Of a stretch of DNA of 64,000 nt, positions 1-7,809 are shown one piece after another; positions within the stretch are counted from its first letter, which is position 1, and every line of letters starts with the position of its first letter. Below the pieces are notes generated by a model. That model made no database searches. It saw only the letters and a program-made list of their open reading frames with translations, and was not told where the DNA came from. The position numbers and the translations under genes were made by a program. The DNA is from an uncultured Lachnospiraceae bacterium (lineage in GTDB: Bacteria > Bacillota > Clostridia > Lachnospirales > Lachnospiraceae), in contig CAJUCC010000037.1 of assembly GCA_910585205.1 (NCBI GenBank), forward strand, positions 1 to 64,000, in the 5' to 3' direction.

Positions 1-194
1 CAGGCGGTGTCGATTTCCTCCAAATGGGGAAACAGCTTTTCAGTGACAATGAGATCGGTATACAGAATGGGCCGGTGTTCTTTTAAGTAGGCACGGCGCA
101 ACCGGCCATATTTCCCGATATGGTACTCTTTGGTGTCCGATAACACAAGGTCGGGAATGAGATAGTCGCCGCATTTGGTGTAAGTCAGTTCCAT
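1..194 (-). CDS. tnpV: TnpV-type transposon protein, cut by the window edge
   Basis: The minus strand from an ATG at 194 reads MELTYTKCGDYLIPDLVLSD and continues with GKYGRLRRAYLKEHRP, the start of TnpV, a small protein (about 120 residues) carried by many Firmicute integrative and mobilisable elements. Only the first 64 codons are inside the window, so whether it is intact cannot be judged. A ribosome site (AAAGGAG read on the minus strand) lies just upstream. TnpV has no well-defined biochemical role; it usually sits beside a serine recombinase, and here the start of one lies directly upstream on the same strand. It marks the left end of the window as mobile-element sequence. Confidence 0.8.
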   Translation of the reverse strand, partial: MELTYTKCGDYLIPDLVLSDTKEYHIGKYGRLRRAYLKEHRPILYTDLIVTEKLFPHLEEIDTA

Positions 195-297
195 ACAAGG
201 CTCCTTTCGCGGGAATGTGGTTGACAGTTACGGTAGGTTTGAGGGCATTCCTCCTTTATCATAACTGTCTTTTCATTCGCCACAAATGAGCCGCCAG

Positions 298-450
298 TCA
301 TGATGTAATGTTTTTTGGTGTATTCCACCCTCTATACATTACATCATGGTTTTGTATATTGTTGCTCTCGCCGCCGTCCCTGTCCCCGTCCCCCCCCACG
401 GACAGGCGGGAGTAAAGGGCTGTGATTTTGCTGTAATCATCCATGCGCAT
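298..450 (-). pseudogene. N-terminal fragment of a large serine recombinase
   Basis: Read from ATG 450 (or, with better spacing to AGGAGG at 453-458, ATG 444), the protein begins MDDYSKITALYSRLSVG, then DRDGGESN and IQN. This is the standard start of large serine recombinases of the Tn4451/TndX kind, including the catalytic serine in YSRLS. The match stops after about 33 codons, at position 348, exactly where a palindrome begins, and the frame ends at a TGA at 298-300. The coding part also holds a run of eight C bases (390-397 on the plus strand) that adds residues after LSVG compared with the usual form. The remaining several hundred residues are gone, so this is a dead 5' stub. It sits just upstream of tnpV, the usual gene order for these elements. 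Confidence 0.75.
299..348. repeat. 13-bp inverted repeat at the recombinase breakpoint
   Basis: Bases 299-311 (CATGATGTAATGT) are the exact reverse complement of 336-348, with a 24-base centre. The right arm starts exactly where recombinase homology stops. It may be the scar of a deletion or a small inserted palindrome, or a regulator site; it has no T tract and does not look like a terminator. Confidence 0.6.
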
Positions 451-656
451 ATCCTCCTGCGTCAATATAGGCGTTGCTTACAGTAAAGATTATGCACTCC
501 ACTAAATTTTCGGATGTGGTAATCAGCTTCCGGATTAAAGCCGATTTGCACCTCCATATATAGTTTCTATTGCACATTTTACTTTTGAAATGCGTTTATA
601 AATCGCTTTATCAGAGGGGTATAATGCACACATAAGAATAAAAAAGACTTTGGATA

Positions 657-1037
657 TTGCATATAAAAACGCAGTATCCGGAGATTTTTTGCGTGGTTTT
701 TATCCTTTGGGTACGTTTAGGGGAGTTTATATGTTCTGAACGGCCTGAGGGATATTTTTTTGACTTCACGCTCAATAGATACAAATCGTACAATGCAGAA
801 GAAGCGGTTAATGCTTCGAAGCAACACCGGGAGCCTGTGCGAATACCACATTTCTCATGTCATTATTTGAGGCGTACCTTTTGTTCGGGGTTTTGCGAGA
901 ATAAAACAAATTTAAAGGTGACCCAGTCCATACTGGAACACACTAATATTGAAACAACGATGGTCATTTATGCGGAAGTCACCGATGCGAAGAAACCGCA
1001 TTATATCGCCGTGTCGGAGATGCCGAAAAGCGGCTAA
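657..1037 (+). pseudogene. C-terminal fragment of a tyrosine recombinase (integrase)
   Basis: From about residue 38 of this 126-residue frame (position 770) the protein resembles the end of phage/ICE-type integrases: a YNAEEAVNA stretch, then PHFSCHYLRRTFCSGFCEN and a final SILEHTNIETTMVIYAEV segment. The H-x-x-R box is present (HYLR), as are the later histidine (LEH) and the nucleophile tyrosine (VIYAEV). The residue after the arginine is R where these enzymes normally have H, and the catalytic-core start and the arm-binding region are missing. The first 37 residues look like random translation. It is best read as a decayed remnant. The stretch 451-656 upstream shows no coding signal. Confidence 0.7.
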
Positions 1038-1276
1038 ATAAAGGGAAGTAAGTCATTTTAAATGAAACTGGCTTAAAATTCTGACAATGAAAACGCTTGG
1101 CGGAAAAGATCAGTAAAAACAAAGGGTTTCTGAAGGGAAAGGCAAAATTTACGTCCGATTTACGGCTAAAATTGATAAAAAGAACGATTCATATTTAACC
1201 GGATTTGTATTTTTGCCTGCTGCCCATTCCTTTAAAACAAGAATAACCCTGTCGAAAATTAGAGATTTTTGTTGTC

Positions 1277-1305
1277 TTGACTGTTATTTTTTGCTAAACT
1301 AAAAA
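1277..1305 (+). promoter_or_regulatory. Sigma-A-type promoter before the 49-residue membrane peptide
   Basis: TTGACT at 1277-1282, a 17-base spacer and TAAAAA at 1300-1305. It lies 30 bases before the ATG of the small reading frame at 1335, which also has an AAAGGAG site at 1321-1327. The order of promoter, ribosome site and frame supports expression of that peptide. Confidence 0.4.
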
Positions 1306-1334
1306 TGATGGCGGACTCCGAAAGGAGTATCTGT

Positions 1335-1484
1335 ATGGCAGAGATCATTTGTATCATTGTAACAGTTTGCGGTGCATATTTCTATAAGATAGACTTTTGC
1401 ACGCTATATTCACTTATCGCAATTGCGATCGCCTGGTACAAAAGCTGGAACAATCATGCCAAAGATAAAGCTGCCCGATGGTAG
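1335..1484 (+). CDS. Small hydrophobic protein, 49 residues, function unknown
   Basis: ATG 1335 follows AAAGGAG at 1321-1327 with good spacing. The 49-residue product is almost entirely hydrophobic up to residue 33 (MAEIICIIVTVCGAYFYKID, then FCTLYSLIAIAIAWYKSW) and ends basic and polar, as in small holin-like or type I toxin-like membrane peptides. It has two short hydrophobic stretches split by KID around residues 18-20. It sits among mobile-element debris with a plausible promoter. A 26-codon frame starting at ATG 1478 overlaps its stop and could be translationally coupled (product MVDLRNVRQIQTHSGQSTKE and six more residues). No family can be named with confidence; it could also be noise in an AT-rich stretch. 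Confidence 0.4.
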   Translation: MAEIICIIVTVCGAYFYKIDFCTLYSLIAIAIAWYKSWNNHAKDKAARW

Positions 1485-1848
1485 ATTTAAGAAACGTTAG
1501 ACAAATCCAGACGCATTCTGGACAATCCACTAAAGAACGTTACAATCACAACCGTTGATTATGGCTGTCCGCCATCGCATTTATTATACCAACATTCTTA
1601 TTATCATACAAACACATCATATGTATATGTAGGTATATTTTTCGTTGTACTGTGTCGACATGTTTCTACAATTTTCTCATTAACGTCCAAACGACTTGTA
1701 ATCAAACAAGCCTGTTCAATCCGTAAACCACACCAGACGCGACAGCGGCGGCCTGTTTGACATACAAAAGATCAGTACACATGTATACGGCTGACAAGAA
1801 CCGGCAATCCTATATTAGAAAAAGAATTCGACAGCGAATCAGTACATA
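1485..1848. other. Stretch without a convincing gene
   Basis: Apart from the tail of the 26-codon frame noted above (ends 1558), I see no coding signal, RNA gene or clear terminator. The sequence is AT-rich, in keeping with the element debris on its left. Confidence 0.5.
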
Positions 1849-2181
1849 TCATATAGTATTCGTTTTGGCTTTATAATTATTTCCCCATTGTTCCATAGCC
1901 TTGATGACAGGACGCAGTGATTCGCCCAATTCGCTCAATGCGTATTCTACTTTGGGTGGTACTTCAGGGTAAACGGTACGGGTGATGATACCGTCTTTTT
2001 CCATAGAGCGCAGACTATCGGTCAACACCTTTTGGCTGATTCCCTCCAAATCTTTTCGCAATTCATTAAAACGCCATGGGCGGACAAGCAGATTTCTTAT
2101 AATCAGAAGTTTCCACTTACTTCCGATCAACTGAACAGTTGTCGCAACCGGACAGGCGGGCAGTTCTTTTTTTGTCACCAT
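1849..2181 (-). CDS. HxlR-family winged-helix regulator
   Basis: The 110-residue protein has the typical HxlR layout: ACPVATTVQLIGSKWKLLII with the conserved single cysteine near the start, RNLLVRPWRFNELRKDLEGI, ISQKVLTDSLRSMEKDGIIT and PPKVEYALSELGESLRPVI. HxlR proteins are MarR-like dimers that bind DNA near their own divergent promoter and often answer to thiol-active or redox compounds through that cysteine. ATG 2181 is preceded by GGAGG nine bases away. It is transcribed away from the flavoprotein/ABC transporter operon at 2471, which it probably controls. The family call is firm; the signal is unknown. Confidence 0.92.
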   Translation of the reverse strand: MVTKKELPACPVATTVQLIGSKWKLLIIRNLLVRPWRFNELRKDLEGISQKVLTDSLRSMEKDGIITRTVYPEVPPKVEYALSELGESLRPVIKAMEQWGNNYKAKTNTI

Positions 2182-2233
2182 ATGCCATTACCTCCGAGAT
2201 TTCCAATGGTTCATATTTGCGTACCATATTTTA

Positions 2234-2262
2234 ATTATGGTGTTATCTGCTTATGAAGTCAA
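2234..2262 (-). promoter_or_regulatory. Promoter of the HxlR regulator gene
   Basis: On the minus strand TTGACT (2262-2257), a 17-base spacer and CATAAT (2239-2234) stand about 55 bases before the regulator ATG. Confidence 0.55.
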
Positions 2263-2310
2263 GAATGCGATCTGGAATCCTGAAAAATTTTTTATCCCAT
2301 AATTTCCGAA

Positions 2311-2345
2311 ATAACACTAAGGTTACGAAAAGGTGACTGTGTTAT
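2311..2345. promoter_or_regulatory. Candidate HxlR operator in the divergent intergenic region
   Basis: ATAACAC (2311-2317) and GTGTTAT (2339-2345) form a perfect 7-bp inverted repeat with a 21-base centre that itself holds the near repeats GGTTAC (2321-2326) and GGTGAC (2332-2337). A symmetric site between a regulator and its divergent target suits a dimeric winged-helix protein. This is inference from position and symmetry only. Confidence 0.4.
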
Positions 2346-2470
2346 AAAAAAATGCGTACTTGTAGCGTGAAAAAACAGCCGTTACAATAGGATCAGAAAC
2401 GAGGCGTGCAAAAGAAACGGAACGACGCCGTTATTGATTATTGAGCGACTGCATTTTAAGGAGAAATAAA

Positions 2471-3082
2471 ATGAACGTACAGAATTGTCTGCAAATTTTG
2501 CGGGATATTAAAGATGTGGCATTTGCAACCGTGGATGAAAAAGGATTGCCGCAGATCCGGATTATTGACGTTATGCTTGCGGAAGATGAAAAAATTTATT
2601 TCTGCACGGCACGGGGAAAAGATTTTTACGCACAGCTCATGCGCGACAATCACGTTGCCATAACTGCTGTGAATCGTGATTTCCAGATGATTCGATTGTC
2701 GGGCACTGCCGATAAACTGACGGAGCAGAAATATTGGATAGATCGCATTTTCGAGGAGAATCCGGGGATACGCCGTGTTTATCCGAATGAAAGCCGTTAC
2801 ATATTGGAACCGTTCTGCATTGCAAATGCCAATATAGAATTTTTTGATTTGGGTGAGGAGCCGATTAACCGTGAACATTATACAATCGGAAATCATAAAG
2901 AGAGGAAAAACGGGTTTGAAATCTCCGAAACCTGCATAGCGTGCGGAACATGCAGAAAAATCTGCCCGCAGCAATGTATCGGTATCGGAAAGCCGTTTGA
3001 AATCAATCAAAATCATTGCCTTCACTGTGGTTTGTGCTTTGAAAACTGTCCCGTAAAGGCAATTACAATAAGGAGCGTGTAA
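2471..3082 (+). CDS. Flavin-binding split-barrel (PNPOx-like) protein fused to a 2[4Fe-4S] ferredoxin domain
   Basis: Residues 1 to about 135 match the pyridoxamine-phosphate-oxidase-like split barrel (VAFATVDEKGLPQIRIIDVM and KIYFCTARGKDFYAQL), which binds FMN or F420-type cofactors. Residues of about 155-200 carry two ferredoxin cysteine sets, CIACGTCRKICP and CLHCGLCFENCP, each C-x2-C-x2-C-x3-C, so two 4Fe-4S clusters are expected. Such fusions probably pass electrons between an iron-sulfur carrier and flavin, but the substrate is unknown. I chose ATG 2471 over an upstream ATG at 2441 because AAGGAG at 2459-2464 is correctly spaced for it. The stop lies two bases before the transporter gene, so the two are co-transcribed. 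Confidence 0.85.
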   Translation: MNVQNCLQILRDIKDVAFATVDEKGLPQIRIIDVMLAEDEKIYFCTARGKDFYAQLMRDNHVAITAVNRDFQMIRLSGTADKLTEQKYWIDRIFEENPGIRRVYPNESRYILEPFCIANANIEFFDLGEEPINREHYTIGNHKERKNGFEISETCIACGTCRKICPQQCIGIGKPFEINQNHCLHCGLCFENCPVKAITIRSV

Positions 3083-3084
3083 AA

Positions 3085-4623
3085 ATGTTAAAGGATATAG
3101 GGTCTGTTTTTCTGGACAGAAAGGATTTTTTCCTGGAACTATTGCTGGAGCATTTAAAAATATCATTGGTTTCCATTTTGATTGCCATATTGCTTGGAGG
3201 ACTTGTGGGAATATTCATCAGCGAATTTCAAAAAACCGCAAAACCGACTTTGGGCGTAATCAATTTTTTGTATACGATACCGTCAATTTCCATACTCGGT
3301 TTTTTAATTCCTTTTTCGGGTGTGGGCAATGCAACTGCGATCATTGCACTGACAGTTTACGCACTGCTGCCGATGGTGCGAAATACGCATACGGGCATTG
3401 CCAATGTAGAGCCTTCTGTTTTGGAGGCGGCAAAAGGCATGGGAAGCACAAAAGTCCAGATTTTATTTAAGATCAAACTTCCGCTGGCCATGCCTGTGAT
3501 TATGTCGGGTATTCGTAATATGGTGACGATGACGATTGCCCTTGCAGGGATTGCCTCTTTTATCGGTGCAGGCGGTTTGGGGGTTGCGATTTACCGGGGG
3601 ATTACGACAAATAATGCGGCAATGACAATGGCCGGCAGCTTATTGATTGCGCTGCTTGCTCTTGGAATGGATTTTGTGCTCGGATTCATTGAAAAACGGA
3701 TGAGCAAACACAGTGTTAAGCAAAAGAAAACCAATAAAATAATGGCCGCCGTCGCCGTTGTTTTTTGTTTGTGCATTGTGTGTAACGTTTTAACGGACAC
3801 CAGGCAGAAAGACACCATACGCATTGCTACAAAGCCGATGACAGAACAATATGTTCTCGGTGAAATGCTGGATATTCTGATCGAGCAGGACACCGGTTTG
3901 AATGTTGAGCTGACACAGGGAGTCGGCGGCGGAACGTCAAATATCCAGCCGGCAATGGAGAGCGGAGAATTTGACTTATATCCTGAATATACGGGAACGG
4001 GATGGAATATGGTACTCAAACATGACAGTATATATACCGAAGATTTATTCGGTGAATTGGAAAAGGAATACAGCGAACGATTTCACATGAATTGGGTTGG
4101 GATGTATGGCTTTAACAATACGTACGGTTTTGCTGTCCGCCGTGAAATTGCAGAAAAATACAACCTGAAAACGTGTTCCGATCTGAAATCCGTGGCGGGC
4201 AGTCTCACCTTTGGTGCAGAATATGATTTCTTTGAGCGTGAGGACGGTTATGGCGCTTTTTGTGAAGCCTACGGATTGGCGTTCGGCAAAACGATGGACT
4301 TGGACATCGGACTCAAATATCAGGCAATCAGTCAAAAACGGATTGATGCGATGGTGATTTTCACAACAGACGGACAGTTATCAACTTCCGATGTGGTTGT
4401 TTTGCATGATGACAAACACTTTTATCCCTCTTATATTTGCGGAAATGTGATCGGTGCAGAAGCGCTTGAGAAGTATCCGGAGCTGGAAGCCGTTTTTGAA
4501 AAGCTGGACGGGCTGATTACCGACAGCGATATGGCGGCAATGAACTATTCCGTTGAAACGGAAAACAGAGAGCCGAGGGATGTAGCGGAAGATTTCCTTC
4601 GCAGTCGTGATCTTTTACGGTGA
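3085..4623 (+). CDS. Osmoprotectant-type ABC transporter: permease fused to substrate-binding protein
   Basis: The 512-residue product joins two parts that are often separate. Residues 1-210 are an OpuB/OpuC-type permease with several membrane segments and the EAAKGMGSTKVQILFKIKLP loop that docks on the ATPase. A hydrophobic anchor follows at about 218-238. Residues 240-512 are a QAT-family binding protein (IRIATKPMTEQYVLGEMLDI, FDLYPEYTGTGWNM, and TDGQLSTSDVVVLHDD), which would face outside. Known members import glycine betaine, choline, carnitine or related quaternary amines. The specificity cannot be read here. Together with the ATPase at 4635 it makes a complete importer. Pairing with a flavin/iron-sulfur protein and an HxlR regulator is not typical of osmotic control and may point to a different ligand. 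Confidence 0.9.
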   Translation: MLKDIGSVFLDRKDFFLELLLEHLKISLVSILIAILLGGLVGIFISEFQKTAKPTLGVINFLYTIPSISILGFLIPFSGVGNATAIIALTVYALLPMVRNTHTGIANVEPSVLEAAKGMGSTKVQILFKIKLPLAMPVIMSGIRNMVTMTIALAGIASFIGAGGLGVAIYRGITTNNAAMTMAGSLLIALLALGMDFVLGFIEKRMSKHSVKQKKTNKIMAAVAVVFCLCIVCNVLTDTRQKDTIRIATKPMTEQYVLGEMLDILIEQDTGLNVELTQGVGGGTSNIQPAMESGEFDLYPEYTGTGWNMVLKHDSIYTEDLFGELEKEYSERFHMNWVGMYGFNNTYGFAVRREIAEKYNLKTCSDLKSVAGSLTFGAEYDFFEREDGYGAFCEAYGLAFGKTMDLDIGLKYQAISQKRIDAMVIFTTDGQLSTSDVVVLHDDKHFYPSYICGNVIGAEALEKYPELEAVFEKLDGLITDSDMAAMNYSVETENREPRDVAEDFLRSRDLLR

Positions 4624-4634
4624 GGTGAAACAAA

Positions 4635-5450
4635 ATGAACACAGCGATTGTATTTCAGAATGTCAAAAAAACATATGACGAAAAGGCAGTTATGGAGGGA
4701 TTTAACCTCTCGATAGAAAAAGGGGAATTTGTAACGATTATCGGTTCGTCGGGATGCGGAAAAACGACTGCTCTCAAAATGGTAAACGGTTTGATTCAGC
4801 CGACTTCGGGAGACATATTCGTTGACGGGGAAAATATCCGCAATAAAAATCAAACGCAGCTTCGCAGAAATATCGGCTATGCCATTCAGGGCAGCGTACT
4901 GTTTCCGCATATGACGGTAGAACAAAATATCTCCTATGTTCCGAATTTACTGAACAGACGGGAGAAAGAAAAGACAAAGAACGCCGTGTCAAAATGGATG
5001 AAAATTGTCGGACTTTCGGAAGATTTGAAACACCGCTATCCGTCCGAACTTTCAGGCGGTCAACAGCAAAGGGTTGGTATTGCCCGTGCGTTGGCGGCTT
5101 CACCGGATATTTTGCTGATGGATGAGCCGTTTGGTGCGGTAGATGAAATTACACGGGGACAGCTTCAGACGGAATTGAAACGGATTCACAAGCAGACAGG
5201 GATTACCGTGTTGTTCGTTACCCATGATATTTCCGAGGCGTTGAAACTCGGCACCAAGGTACTCGTTATGAAGGACGGCAAAATCGAACAGTTTGCAAAG
5301 CCGGTAGACCTGCTCCGTTGTCCGGCTACGGAATTTGTGAAAGAACTGGTAAAAAAGGAGCGGCGTGCCTGTCATCTGCCCGAAGAACAGTTACCTTCCT
5401 GTGAATTCAGCGGTGCTGCCGGCGAAATAAACACGCAGGATGCAAAATGA
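4635..5450 (+). CDS. ABC transporter ATP-binding subunit, OpuBA/OpuCA type
   Basis: This 271-residue ATPase drives the fused permease/binding protein encoded just upstream (11 bases between genes). The Walker A motif is GSSGCGKTT (residues 38-46), the Q-loop is in YAIQGSVLFP, the signature is LSGGQQQRVGIARAL, Walker B is ILLMDEPFGAVDE and the switch histidine is in FVTHD. The family match is to quaternary-amine importers, but the CBS-domain tail that many of these carry for ionic-strength sensing is absent; the protein ends soon after the ATPase fold with a short polar tail. This absence again argues that the system may not respond to osmotic stress directly. Confidence 0.9.
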   Translation: MNTAIVFQNVKKTYDEKAVMEGFNLSIEKGEFVTIIGSSGCGKTTALKMVNGLIQPTSGDIFVDGENIRNKNQTQLRRNIGYAIQGSVLFPHMTVEQNISYVPNLLNRREKEKTKNAVSKWMKIVGLSEDLKHRYPSELSGGQQQRVGIARALAASPDILLMDEPFGAVDEITRGQLQTELKRIHKQTGITVLFVTHDISEALKLGTKVLVMKDGKIEQFAKPVDLLRCPATEFVKELVKKERRACHLPEEQLPSCEFSGAAGEINTQDAK

Positions 5451-5499
5451 GAAACTGCAGTGAATCCGAAGCGATTTTCAATTTGGAAGGAGGATTAGC

Positions 5500-5613
5500 A
5501 TGGGGGATACTGTGAATCAACCGGATCGGATCAAAAAACCACCCCGTACGTGGTCCGCACTCCGGGGTGGTTTCTGTTTAGCGTCGTTTATTTTCCGGCC
5601 GTATAGTCATTGA
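5500..5613 (+). pseudogene. Start of a further operon gene, apparently cut off
   Basis: A strong AGGAGG (5488-5493) and ATG 5500 look like the start of a real fourth gene of the transporter operon, but the reading frame runs at once into the terminator hairpin at 5533-5573 and then antisense into the chemoreceptor gene, ending after 37 codons (MGDTVNQPDRIKKPPRTW and on). Only the first ten or so codons look natural. The simplest reading is a deletion or insertion junction at about 5525-5535 that removed the rest of the gene. It could also be a chance ribosome-site match. Confidence 0.4.
5533..5573 (-). terminator. Rho-independent terminator of the FIST/chemoreceptor operon
   Basis: AAACCACCCCG (5536-5546) pairs perfectly with CGGGGTGGTTT (5563-5573). 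Read on the minus strand, the stem is followed by six T bases (5538-5533). It stands 15 bases past the stop of the chemoreceptor gene. On the plus strand there is no T run, so it serves the minus-strand operon. Confidence 0.85.
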
Positions 5614-6523
5614 TAATCGGGGAAATCTGCGACAACATATTGTCCATATTTTCAAACATGGCGCTCTTTGTCGTTCCCAGGCTGCTGGCCTGACGGATAT
5701 GGTTCATTACATTCTGATACTGGTCTTTGGTCTTGTCAAAGAACTGACACAGTTGCTGCAGTTCGGACCGGGATTCATCGATGACCCCGGAAATCTCGTC
5801 CTGAACGGCCGTGGCGCCCTCCGCGGATTGGGTGATCTGGTCAAACGTTTCATACGTTTCGTCAACTTTCTGCAAACTCTGTGTCAGAGCTTCCTGGGAT
5901 GTATAGATGCAGCTGTTCAACAGATCAGTGCCCTGTTCGACTTCCGTTATGCTTGTATCCACTTCGGAGATCAGATTCTTGATCTCATCGGCCAGATTTT
6001 TCACTTCCACAGCCACAACGCCAAAGCCTTTTCCCTGTTCGCCGGCCCGCGCCGCTTCAATTGTGGCGTTCAGCGCCAGAATATTGGTCTGTTCGGCGAT
6101 GGAAACGATTTTGCCTGTGCAGCTTTTGATCTTTTTCAGGGCGGCCTGGAACTGTTCGAATGTCTGCTCCATCTCACTGAAGTGAGATTCTACCTGCCGG
6201 GAACTGTTTTTCAGTTCCTGTACTTCTCCCTGCGCCTGCTCCACGGAGTGCTCGATTTCGTTCTTCAGGGTGGTAAACTGCTCTGTCACAAGATTGATAT
6301 TGGAAAAAACCTGTTCGAAATCCTGCAGCTTTTCCTGAAAATGCTCTGATTCACCCAGAACGCCGTGAAAAGAAGCGCTAATCATACCGAGTTCCTGCAG
6401 AGAGGCCACCTCCTGCTGTATGATCTCTTTCTGAAAGTCTTTCAGACTGTTTGCGACATGCAGTACCGGATATAGTTCTTCGGACTTCGTCAGATGTTTC
6501 TTTTTATGTACTTTCAATGCCAT
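5588..6523 (-). CDS. Soluble methyl-accepting chemotaxis protein
   Basis: This 311-residue protein is a chemoreceptor signalling domain without membrane segments, HAMP or a recognised ligand domain. The highly conserved hairpin tip that binds CheA and CheW is at residues 144-175 ([20 protein letters not shown], then [10 protein letters not shown]). The first 130 residues are predicted coiled coil after a basic start. As it has no sensor of its own, it presumably takes its signal from the FIST protein encoded 12 bases upstream, or it senses cytoplasmic state. ATG 6523 has AAAGGAG at good spacing. It would act at a cytoplasmic or polar receptor array in this flagellated cell. Confidence 0.92.
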   Translation of the reverse strand: MALKVHKKKHLTKSEELYPVLHVANSLKDFQKEIIQQEVASLQELGMISASFHGVLGESEHFQEKLQDFEQVFSNINLVTEQFTTLKNEIEHSVEQAQGEVQELKNSSRQVESHFSEMEQTFEQFQAALKKIKSCTGKIVSIAEQTNILALNATIEAARAGEQGKGFGVVAVEVKNLADEIKNLISEVDTSITEVEQGTDLLNSCIYTSQEALTQSLQKVDETYETFDQITQSAEGATAVQDEISGVIDESRSELQQLCQFFDKTKDQYQNVMNHIRQASSLGTTKSAMFENMDNMLSQISPIINDYTAGK

Positions 6524-6535
6524 TTCGTTCTCCTT

Positions 6536-7591
6536 TTATTCAAATACCACACAGGTCATGGACTGGTTTACAAACTGGTTGTTGTAATGCTCACCATATC
6601 CCACAAGGCCGACATGATTTCCCAGTGTGCTCATTTCCTTTAAATAGTCTTCCATATAGTGGTTTTCGTTGAATAGAAGATACCGGAACAGACAGTTAAT
6701 GGAAAACACGGCCGAAACACGGGAGAAATCGCTGCGGATTTGGCGAATGGTATTTTTGACAATACTCCGGTAATCGCCCAGTTCCAGCAAAATCAGCACA
6801 TCGGAGTCGTTTACCTGACGGAAGCAGGTCAGCGCGCTTCCGTTTACTTCTTTGATGGATATGATACAGGTGTCGTTTCCGTTTATTTTACCGAACGGAT
6901 TTTTAAATGTCTGTGTCAGAATCTCCTTTTCGGTCACATGGAGAATACTCTGGTATACCTGCTTGGCGGATTTCCCGTTTAATTCACCGATAATATAGTT
7001 TGCCTTATCGGTTTTGGAAGCGATAAAGCGGTAGTTTCCCATCTGATGGTAGATATTTTCCTTGTATGCCTTTACTTTGCCGCCATGGTTGCGGATCAGT
7101 CCATAAACGACGGCGTCTTCATAGATTATGCCGTTTGCGGATACCTTGCCGGCATCTCCCGTACCGCCGACGAGCGGTATGCCGCTTTGCCGCAGTACAC
7201 TGTAAATGGTAGTCAATACACAGGCATCGTTCCCGGCACAAAAATCAATACATACCGTGTCACGACGCGATCCCTGTATCCGGTTGACGTCCTTTTGCAG
7301 ACGGCTGATATATTTTACGGGCATGGTGGATACATGCTCCAATACATTGGCGGCGGCGCTGACGCCATCATAAAAGGCTGCCACACCCACGCCTTTTTCC
7401 ACAACTCGGGTGTCATAACTCATGCCGATGCAGCCAATACTGGGTACTTTCGGATATAATTCCTCTAATTTTTTTACATGTGCTTCGAATTGATCGCTGT
7501 TCGAAAACAGCATAATGAACTGTGGACTGGACAGTCCACGGACGGCCTCTTTTAAATCTCCACTCTGACTCCTGCCAAAAAACTGTTTCAC
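6536..7591 (-). CDS. FIST-domain sensor protein
   Basis: The product (351 residues) has FIST N and C domain features: GRSQSGDLKEAVRGLSSPQF near the start, VPSIGCIGMSYDTRV, a TVCIDFCAGND segment and VPLVGGTGDAG-like SGIPLVGGTGDAGKVSANGI in the middle, and a C-terminal part ending VGYGEHYNNQFVNQSMTCVV. FIST proteins are soluble sensors, thought to bind small molecules such as amino acids, and often sit next to chemoreceptors or kinases. I place the start at GTG 7591, not the upstream TTG 7651: GGAAGG is well spaced from the GTG, and the promoter -10 box at 7654-7659 puts transcription start downstream of the TTG. It forms an operon with the soluble chemoreceptor that follows. Confidence 0.85.
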   Translation of the reverse strand: MKQFFGRSQSGDLKEAVRGLSSPQFIMLFSNSDQFEAHVKKLEELYPKVPSIGCIGMSYDTRVVEKGVGVAAFYDGVSAAANVLEHVSTMPVKYISRLQKDVNRIQGSRRDTVCIDFCAGNDACVLTTIYSVLRQSGIPLVGGTGDAGKVSANGIIYEDAVVYGLIRNHGGKVKAYKENIYHQMGNYRFIASKTDKANYIIGELNGKSAKQVYQSILHVTEKEILTQTFKNPFGKINGNDTCIISIKEVNGSALTCFRQVNDSDVLILLELGDYRSIVKNTIRQIRSDFSRVSAVFSINCLFRYLLFNENHYMEDYLKEMSTLGNHVGLVGYGEHYNNQFVNQSMTCVVFE

Positions 7592-7653
7592 GGGTCCCTT
7601 CCTCTCCTTTGCATATCGCCGTATAGTTTGTGGTACATTCTTCCTATGCAATT

Positions 7654-7683
7654 ATTATACGGTATAAAGGTAAAGCTGGTCAA
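7654..7683 (-). promoter_or_regulatory. Promoter of the FIST/chemoreceptor operon
   Basis: On the minus strand TTGACC (7683-7678), an 18-base spacer and a perfect TATAAT (7659-7654). It is a vegetative-type promoter and fixes the FIST start at 7591. Confidence 0.75.
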
Positions 7684-7737
7684 TGGTACTTTGACGAACT
7701 TTTTATGACACGGAACGGTGTTTTTATTGCATTTTAC

Positions 7738-7765
7738 GAAAGACAGGGCGGGATATGGCCGATAC
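7738..7765 (+). promoter_or_regulatory. Sigma-28-like promoter before a FliD-C-like gene
   Basis: GCCGATAC at 7758-7765 closely matches the flagellar sigma-28 -10 box and is preceded, after 16 bases, by GAAA (7738-7741) in place of TAAA. The next gene on this strand is flagellar in character, which supports the reading. Confidence 0.5.
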
Positions 7766-7809
7766 AATAAAGGAAGAAAGAAACGGGAAATGAAAGGGAG
7801 GAAAAATCA

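Noticed and set aside
5699..6349. A 216-residue frame antisense to the chemoreceptor gene
   Set aside because: It is the mirror of a strongly conserved coding sequence and has no domain or ribosome site of its own.
7592..7651. TTG 7651 as the start of the FIST gene
   Set aside because: It lies upstream of the transcription start implied by the TATAAT at 7654-7659 and has no ribosome site; GTG 7591 has one.
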